From: an uncultured Lachnospiraceae bacterium
Lineage (GTDB): Bacteria > Bacillota > Clostridia > Lachnospirales > Lachnospiraceae
Reading direction: 5' to 3'
DNA length: 10,973 nt
NCBI GenBank assembly: GCA_902783295.1
Contig: CACZQT010000019.1
Span: forward strand, 1 to 10,973
Below the pieces are notes generated by a model. The model did no database searches. It was not told the origin of the DNA and was given only the letters and a program-made list of their open reading frames with translations. Positions 7,076 through 10,973 of the stretch are shown one piece after another. The translations under genes were made by a program, and so were the position numbers. Within the stretch, counting starts at the first letter, position 1. Each line of letters opens with the position of its first letter.

Positions 7076-7108
7076 ATCTTACAGGGCTTTCCTTAAATCA
7101 GCTTTAAA
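7076..7108 (-). promoter_or_regulatory. Candidate response-regulator-controlled promoter of the VTC operon
   Basis: On the minus strand TTTAAA (7108-7103), five spacer bases and TTTAAG (7097-7092) form a direct repeat with an 11-bp period. Ten bases later comes TAAGAT (7081-7076), a plausible -10. The hexamer where a -35 should lie (AAGCTG, 17 nt upstream) does not match the consensus, as expected for an activator-dependent promoter. OmpR-family regulators bind direct repeats of this spacing; the streptococcal CiaR site is an example of nearly the same sequence. The regulator is probably the product of the divergent gene at 7255. Confidence 0.5.
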
Positions 7109-7135
7109 GAAAAAAACTTTTCTTTTTTCTTCGTG

Positions 7136-7141
7136 TATGCT
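7136..7141 (+). promoter_or_regulatory. Weak candidate -10 for the two-component operon
   Basis: TATGCT is a four-of-six match to the -10 consensus and lies downstream of an A/T-rich tract (7106-7131) that could act as an upstream element. No matching -35 is seen at 16-18 nt, so the assignment is tentative. Confidence 0.25.
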
Positions 7142-7211
7142 AGTCTTATGTGGAAAACCGGCTGTCGGCGGAGGCAGGAAGCAGCGCCGGGACCAGTTTC
7201 TCCCTCTTACC

Positions 7212-7228
7212 GCTGCCTCAGAGGCAGC
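7212..7228 (+). other. Dyad in the response regulator leader
   Basis: GCTGCCTC (7212-7219) and GAGGCAGC (7221-7228) are exact inverted repeats around a single A. The sequence lies 14 nt before the ribosome binding site. It could be a short RNA hairpin (7-bp stem, 3-nt loop) or a protein-binding dyad. A second GAGGCAG at 7171-7177 could pair with the same CTGCCTC instead. Confidence 0.45.
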
Positions 7229-7241
7229 TGCTTACCGCAAA

Positions 7242-7247
7242 AAGGAG
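7242..7247 (+). promoter_or_regulatory. Ribosome binding site that sets the response regulator start
   Basis: AAGGAG lies 7 nt before the ATG at 7255. The open frame begins further upstream, at 7150, but the receiver domain begins exactly at this ATG. Confidence 0.8.
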
Positions 7248-7254
7248 TTTTCCC

Positions 7255-7932
7255 ATGAGATTACTGCTGGCAGAAGATGAGCATTCCCTCTCCCGGGCTG
7301 TCTGCGCCATTCTGGAGAAGAACAATTATTCTGTGGATACTGCCTGCGACGGGCAGGAAGCACTGGACTACCTGGCCGGAGAAAACTATGACGGCGTTAT
7401 TCTGGATATTATGATGCCGAAGGTGGATGGCATTACAGTACTGAAAAAAATCCGCGCCTCCGGCAGCCTGATCCCGGTCCTTATGCTGACAGCCAAGTCC
7501 GAAGTGGACGATAAGGTGGCAGGACTGGATGCCGGCGCCAACGATTACCTTACCAAGCCGTTTTCCAGCAAAGAGCTGCTTGCCAGAATCCGCGCCATGC
7601 TGCGGGTTCAGCTGGCCCAGGCGGACACCCGGATTTCTTTCGGAAATATCACCCTGGATACTGCCTCCTATGAAGTATCCTCCCCCTCCGGAAAGTTCCG
7701 GCTGGCAGGGAAGGAATATCAGATGCTGGAGATGTTCATGAGCAATCCCAGGCAGCTGATTTCGGCAGAACGTTTTATGGAAAAGATCTGGGGCTATGAT
7801 ACCGATACGGATATCAGCGTAGTCTGGGTCTATATTTCCTATCTCCGGAAAAAGCTGACAGCCCTGCAGGCGAATGTCCAGATCCGCGCCACCCGGGGCG
7901 TCGGATATTCTCTGGAAGAAATCACCCAGTAA
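7255..7932 (+). CDS. OmpR-family response regulator
   Basis: A 225-residue two-domain regulator of standard length. The receiver domain (1 to about 115) has the acidic pocket LLAEDE (4-9), the phosphoacceptor Asp51 in ILDIMMPKVDG, Thr79 in MLTAKS and Lys101 in DYLTKPF. The C-terminal winged-helix DNA-binding domain (about 127-222) ends in the usual IRATRGVGYSL. It would be phosphorylated by the kinase encoded 72 nt downstream and bind direct repeats in DNA. It is transcribed divergently from the VTC operon, with the candidate operator at 7092-7108 in the shared intergenic region, so control of that operon and perhaps of itself is the likely role. The signal is not known. Confidence 0.95.
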   Translation: MRLLLAEDEHSLSRAVCAILEKNNYSVDTACDGQEALDYLAGENYDGVILDIMMPKVDGITVLKKIRASGSLIPVLMLTAKSEVDDKVAGLDAGANDYLTKPFSSKELLARIRAMLRVQLAQADTRISFGNITLDTASYEVSSPSGKFRLAGKEYQMLEMFMSNPRQLISAERFMEKIWGYDTDTDISVVWVYISYLRKKLTALQANVQIRATRGVGYSLEEITQ

Positions 7933-7955
7933 ACTGTCCGATAAAATCAGTGACT

Positions 7956-7967
7956 GCCTTTAAAGGC
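7956..7967 (+). other. 12-bp perfect palindrome between regulator and kinase genes
   Basis: GCCTTTAAAGGC is a perfect palindrome; with flanks ACT and GGT it extends to 18 bp with one G-U-compatible mismatch. It lies 24 nt after the regulator stop. It may be a small RNA hairpin tuning the ratio of regulator to kinase, or a protein-binding dyad; its core TTTAAA matches the half-sites at 7092-7108. No T-run follows, so it is not a clear terminator. Confidence 0.4.
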
Positions 7968-8004
7968 GGTTTCTGCATCCTGTTTTCATTGAGAGGGCCC
8001 TAAA

Positions 8005-9414
8005 ATGGAAATGATTAAAAAACTGCGTTTCCGGCTGATCACGGTTTCCATGCTCTCCCTGTTCGCAGTTCTGTTCATTATTGTATCCGCCGCCAGCCTG
8101 CTCAATTACCGTCAGCTTGTAAAAGAAGCGGATCAGGTGCTTGATATGCTGGCTGAGAATGGAGGTGCTTTTCCGGATTTCCAGAATATGGAACCCGGTA
8201 CCGCACCGGATGAGAGTGGTCTGCCGGACGGCGCCTCTTTTCCCGGCCCCGGACAGCCGGATGTGAATGGGAGACCGTCGGATTCAGATGGAAAGCAGCC
8301 GGATGCAGATGAAAGTTTCCGGCGTGACAAGAGGAAGGCTCTGTCGGGTATGCGGAATATGTCTGCTGAACTGCCTTTTGAATCCCGTTACTTCTCCGTC
8401 ACCACCGGCGAAAGCGGTGAAGCTGCCAGTGTCGATGTCAGCCATATCGCCGCCATTTCCGAGGAAGAAGCCGCGGAATATGCCGGCCGCCTGCAGGGCA
8501 GCCGGAAAGTACGGGGTTTTCTGGGAAATTACCGGTACCTCGTCTCGGCTTCCTCCAAAAACGAAACCCTGTTTCTTTTCCTGGACCGCGGCAGGAACCT
8601 GGAAACCTTCCGCAGCGTGCTGCTGACCAGCTATGGTATTTCCCTTCTAGGGCTTCTGGTCGTTTTCGGACTCATCTTCTTTTTCTCGGGACGCATCACC
8701 CGGCCTTTCGTGGAAAATGCCGAAAAGCAGCGCCGCTTTATCACGGATGCCGGTCACGAGCTGAAAACACCTCTGGCTATCATTGAGGCGGACACAGACG
8801 TACTGGAAATGGATCTGGGCGAAAAGAACGAATGGGTGGAAGATATCAAAAAACAGACCCGCCGGCTGGCGGGTCTGACCAAGGACCTGATTTCCCTGGC
8901 CCGTTCAGAAGAAGCCGGCCAGAGCTATACAATGATCGATTTTCCCGTTTCAGAAGTAGTCCTGGAAACAGCGGAATCCTACCGGGCACCTGCCCTGGCG
9001 CAGGGAAAAAGTTTCCGGCTGAAAGCAGAACCTATGCTGACGCTTACCGGGGATGAGGCTTCCATACGTCAGCTGGTCGGCATCCTTCTGGACAATGCGC
9101 TGAAATATTCCAATCCGGACGGCAGCATTTCCCTGACGCTCTCCCGCCAGGGTAAAAGTCTTTCCCTTGAGGTATTCAATACAGCAGAGCATGTCTCCAG
9201 AAGCAGTCTGCCTCATCTGTTTGACCGGTTTTACCGGGCAGACACTTCCCGGAATTCCGGTACAGGCGGGTATGGAATCGGCCTTTCCATCGCACAGGCG
9301 ATCGTACAGGCCCATAAAGGAAAAATCTCCGCTTCCACGGAAGATGAAAAATCTCTGCGCATCACCGCCGTCTTTCCCGGATGCAGTTCGGAAATCCACA
9401 ATCATGTACAATAA
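8005..9414 (+). CDS. Membrane sensor histidine kinase
   Basis: A 469-residue HisKA/HATPase_c kinase. Membrane segments at about 11-32 and 205-228 enclose an extracellular region of about 170 residues. The first part of that region (about 57-106) is a Pro/Gly/Asp/Ser-rich, acidic, probably disordered stretch; the second part (about 125-200) looks folded. The cytosolic part has the H-box with His251 in DAGHELKTPLA, the N-box with Asn364 in LLDNALKYS, and the G2 box GGYGIGLS (421-428). The usual DxGxG of the G1 box is replaced by FNTAEHV (391-397), a variant found in some VanS-like kinases. No HAMP domain is evident; the second membrane segment leads almost directly into the dimerisation helix. 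The start is preceded by GAGAGGG at 7991-7997, a weaker site than those of its neighbours. It lies 72 nt after the response regulator gene and forms an operon with it. Confidence 0.93.
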   Translation: MEMIKKLRFRLITVSMLSLFAVLFIIVSAASLLNYRQLVKEADQVLDMLAENGGAFPDFQNMEPGTAPDESGLPDGASFPGPGQPDVNGRPSDSDGKQPDADESFRRDKRKALSGMRNMSAELPFESRYFSVTTGESGEAASVDVSHIAAISEEEAAEYAGRLQGSRKVRGFLGNYRYLVSASSKNETLFLFLDRGRNLETFRSVLLTSYGISLLGLLVVFGLIFFFSGRITRPFVENAEKQRRFITDAGHELKTPLAIIEADTDVLEMDLGEKNEWVEDIKKQTRRLAGLTKDLISLARSEEAGQSYTMIDFPVSEVVLETAESYRAPALAQGKSFRLKAEPMLTLTGDEASIRQLVGILLDNALKYSNPDGSISLTLSRQGKSLSLEVFNTAEHVSRSSLPHLFDRFYRADTSRNSGTGGYGIGLSIAQAIVQAHKGKISASTEDEKSLRITAVFPGCSSEIHNHVQ

Positions 9415-9415
9415 A

Positions 9416-9441
9416 ACAGGAAATCCGGAGGAATTTCCTGT
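9416..9441 (-). terminator. Secondary hairpin in the convergent gap
   Basis: The arms ACAGGAAAT (9416-9424) and ATTTCCTGT (9433-9441) form a perfect 9-bp stem with an 8-nt loop. On the minus strand it is followed by TTTTATT, so it may back up the stronger terminator just before it. For the plus-strand kinase gene it begins directly after the stop codon but lacks a T-run. Confidence 0.45.
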
Positions 9442-9446
9442 GAGAT

Positions 9447-9477
9447 AAAAAAGGGGCCGGTTTTGCACCGGCCCCTT
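9447..9477 (-). terminator. Strong intrinsic terminator of the YARHG/SH3 gene
   Basis: The arms AAGGGGCCGGT (9451-9461) and ACCGGCCCCTT (9467-9477) form an 11-bp GC-rich stem with a 5-nt loop. On the minus strand the stem ends in a run of six T (complement of 9447-9452). It begins 14 nt after the stop of the minus-strand gene at 9492. For the plus-strand kinase operon the stem could also act, but only TTCGCTGTT follows it. Confidence 0.9.
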
Positions 9478-9491
9478 CGCTGTTATACTTC

Positions 9492-10973
9492 TTATTCCAT
9501 ATCCCAGATTCGTTCGATGTTTTCCTGTTCCACCGAATTGAATTCCTCCCAGGCGATACTGGAAGCGCTCTTCTTCGGTTTATACCAGCTCTTGCCCTCG
9601 AAATATTCCTGGAGATCTTCATCATCGAAAATCGCGCCGTGACGGGCGTAGATCTCATTGCGGGCCATGCGCAGTTCACTGCTGCTCATATCTTCCAGCG
9701 TACTGTCGCTGATAACTTTCCGGCTGCTGGAAGGAATCAGATAGGTGTCATCCTTCCCGGAGTCATCATCGTCATCGTCGTCTTCTTCGTCTTCTTCGCT
9801 GGCCTTCTTGCTTTCAGCTGCTCTGGATTCCTCTTCTTTCTTCCGCTCCGCCTCTGCGCGGGCTGCTTCTGCGCTTTCCGCTTTTGCAGGGCTGTCCTCC
9901 ACATAAGCCCCGTACACATAGGCTTCTTCACCGTCATACCAGATCCTGTACCAGGATCCGGAATCATCCAGTACGCGGACTTCATCGTAGATGGAAAGGC
10001 TGCCCACTTTTCTCGCATCGCTGGAAGGAGCGGACCGGACATTCAGATAAGTGCTCGTGTACATGATCGTGCCGCGGGGAGCCCTGGTTTCACGTTCTGT
10101 TTCCATAGTAGGCTCTTCCGTAGTCGGTGCTTCCGTAACCGGTTCCATCGTTGTCGGCGGCACAACAGCTTCTGTCGTTGCCGGAACTGCGCTGGTTTCC
10201 GCCGCTGCAGGCAGGGTCGCTGTTCCCGGCCCCTGAACCGCGGCTATACCAGCTGCTTCCACAGCAGGGACCAGATCTACCGACGCATTCGCTAACGCTT
10301 CCGGCAGCCCGCCTTCCCTTCTCTGCGCCAGCATTACAGGACTGACACGGCGAAGAATTGCTGAAAACCATCCGGGAAGAATCGGTTCCTGTGTTGCCTG
10401 GATGGTGGTCGGCTCCACACTGCTCTCTCCGGAAGCCGATGCTGCCGCTTCCGAATTCGCAGAAGCAGGAGTTTCCGTCACAGAAGCTCCCAGGATTCCC
10501 GGTTCCAGTTCTTCCGCCTGCCCACCTGTCGGAGAAGGTTCCTCGGCCGGGCTTTCCGGTGCTGCCGCTGCACCCTCTGTTGAGAGAACTTCAGGCGCTT
10601 CTGCGGCTTCTTCCGTCGTTTCCGGGACTTCAGGTACTTCCGCAGCTGCCTCCGTTGCTTCCGGAACCTCAGATACCTCAGCAGCTTCCTCTGTCGCTGC
10701 CGCTTCTTCCGCTGCAGCTTCCTCAGTAACCGGCACTTCTTCAGCAGCAGCCGTATCTTCATCTGCGGGCTCTGTATTCTCAGGCACAGCATTTGCAGCA
10801 AAGACCTCATCGTCCTGAACTTCGACAGGCTCTTCGGCTTCTTCCACTGCAGGCATTTCTTCAGCGGTCGTTTCCTCAGCTGCAGGAGTTTCCGCCGGTT
10901 CCTCTTCCTCTTCAATCACAAGGAGATCCTCTTCCGTTGTTTCCGGAATAATCTCCTCTTCAGTTTCGGGGAT
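9492..10973 (-). CDS. Acidic low-complexity protein with C-terminal SH3b and YARHG domains (5' partial)
   Basis: The frame stays open to the right edge, so the N-terminus is missing; 493 residues are visible. A GTG at 10919 is in frame but has no reason to be the start, since Glu-rich coding of the same kind continues upstream of it. Visible residues 1 to about 190 and 245-300 are extremely rich in Glu, Ala, Pro, Thr and Val, with recurrent EVPE and TEEAA patterns, and are surely disordered. A bacterial SH3b domain follows at about 301-360 (TSTYLNVRSAP, then GSWYRIWYDGEEAYVYGAYV). A charged Ala/Glu/Lys helix and an Asp run come next (about 363-410). The protein ends in a YARHG domain (about 420-493; LRMARNEIYARHG, then SWY). 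YARHG domains are thought to be extracellular, and SH3b domains often bind cell wall. This suggests a wall-spanning or secreted protein whose signal or membrane anchor is beyond the window. It is convergent with the kinase gene, so a functional link is not indicated. Confidence 0.85.
   Translation of the reverse strand: MPETEEEIIPETTEEDLLVIEEEEEPAETPAAEETTAEEMPAVEEAEEPVEVQDDEVFAANAVPENTEPADEDTAAAEEVPVTEEAAAEEAAATEEAAEVSEVPEATEAAAEVPEVPETTEEAAEAPEVLSTEGAAAAPESPAEEPSPTGGQAEELEPGILGASVTETPASANSEAAASASGESSVEPTTIQATQEPILPGWFSAILRRVSPVMLAQRREGGLPEALANASVDLVPAVEAAGIAAVQGPGTATLPAAAETSAVPATTEAVVPPTTMEPVTEAPTTEEPTMETERETRAPRGTIMYTSTYLNVRSAPSSDARKVGSLSIYDEVRVLDDSGSWYRIWYDGEEAYVYGAYVEDSPAKAESAEAARAEAERKKEEESRAAESKKASEEDEEDDDDDDDSGKDDTYLIPSSSRKVISDSTLEDMSSSELRMARNEIYARHGAIFDDEDLQEYFEGKSWYKPKKSASSIAWEEFNSVEQENIERIWDME

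Noticed and set aside
7106..7131. An A-run followed by a T-run with a 9-bp inverted repeat (AAGAAAAAA and TTTTTTCTT)
   Set aside because: A terminator was considered, but the stem is entirely A/T except one pair and there is no gene end to terminate; it is better explained as an A/T-rich promoter element.
726..9433. The near-identical words CAGGAATCCGGAGGAA (726-741) and CAGGAAATCCGGAGGAA (9417-9433), both in hairpins after genes
   Set aside because: A dispersed repeat was considered, but the match is short, differs by one base, and occupies different parts of the two hairpins (arm in one, arm plus loop in the other). TCCTCCGG is also frequent in the coding sequence here, so chance is enough.
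10402..10818. A Ser/Ala/Thr-rich plus-strand frame opposite the acidic repeat protein
   Set aside because: Low-complexity coding of Glu, Ala and Thr gives an open Ser/Ala frame on the other strand. No ribosome binding site or domain supports it, while the minus frame ends in SH3b and YARHG domains.

Overview
The window looks like a chromosomal segment of a moderately GC-rich Gram-positive anaerobe (Bacillota, class Clostridia, probably a Lachnospiraceae-type gut bacterium). The reasons are strong AGGAGG-type ribosome binding sites, AT-rich SigA-like promoters in an otherwise GC-rich sequence, and gene families typical of that group: a Cthe_2159-type beta-helix protein, a DUF4956 protein, a VTC-domain polyphosphate polymerase, a stand-alone TraX protein and a YARHG/SH3 protein. 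This is inference from protein families; no rRNA or other taxonomic marker is present.

Layout. (1) Positions 1-3740, all minus strand: a SigA-type promoter (3712-3740) and a structured leader precede a TraX-family membrane protein, then transketolase (31-nt gap), then a membrane-anchored ComEC-like metallo-beta-lactamase-fold protein that runs off the left edge. (2) Positions 3755-7007, all minus strand: a VTC-domain polyphosphate polymerase, a DUF4956 membrane protein 23 nt downstream of it, and a secreted beta-helix carbohydrate-binding-type protein with its own probable promoter. (3) Positions 7255-9414, plus strand, divergent from block 2: an OmpR-family response regulator and its sensor kinase. 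(4) Positions 9447-9477: a strong terminator in a 77-nt convergent gap. (5) Positions 9492 to the right edge, minus strand: the C-terminal part of a long acidic, Glu/Ala/Pro/Thr-rich protein ending in an SH3b and a YARHG domain.

How it fits together. Blocks 2 and 3 are the most interesting part. A cytosolic polyphosphate-polymerase domain without a membrane domain, a small polytopic DUF4956 protein, a secreted beta-helix surface protein and a divergent two-component system look like a regulated system that makes a polyanion, moves or senses it at the membrane, and displays something at the cell surface. The divergent intergenic region carries a direct repeat (TTTAAA-N5-TTTAAG) placed 10 nt upstream of a -10-like hexamer facing the VTC gene. 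This is the geometry expected of an OmpR-family-activated promoter, so the two-component system probably controls the operon. The biochemical role of the whole set is a hypothesis.

No tRNA, rRNA, insertion sequence, CRISPR array or phage feature was seen. No gene-free stretch exceeds 300 bases; the longest is the 247-nt divergent region at 7008-7254.
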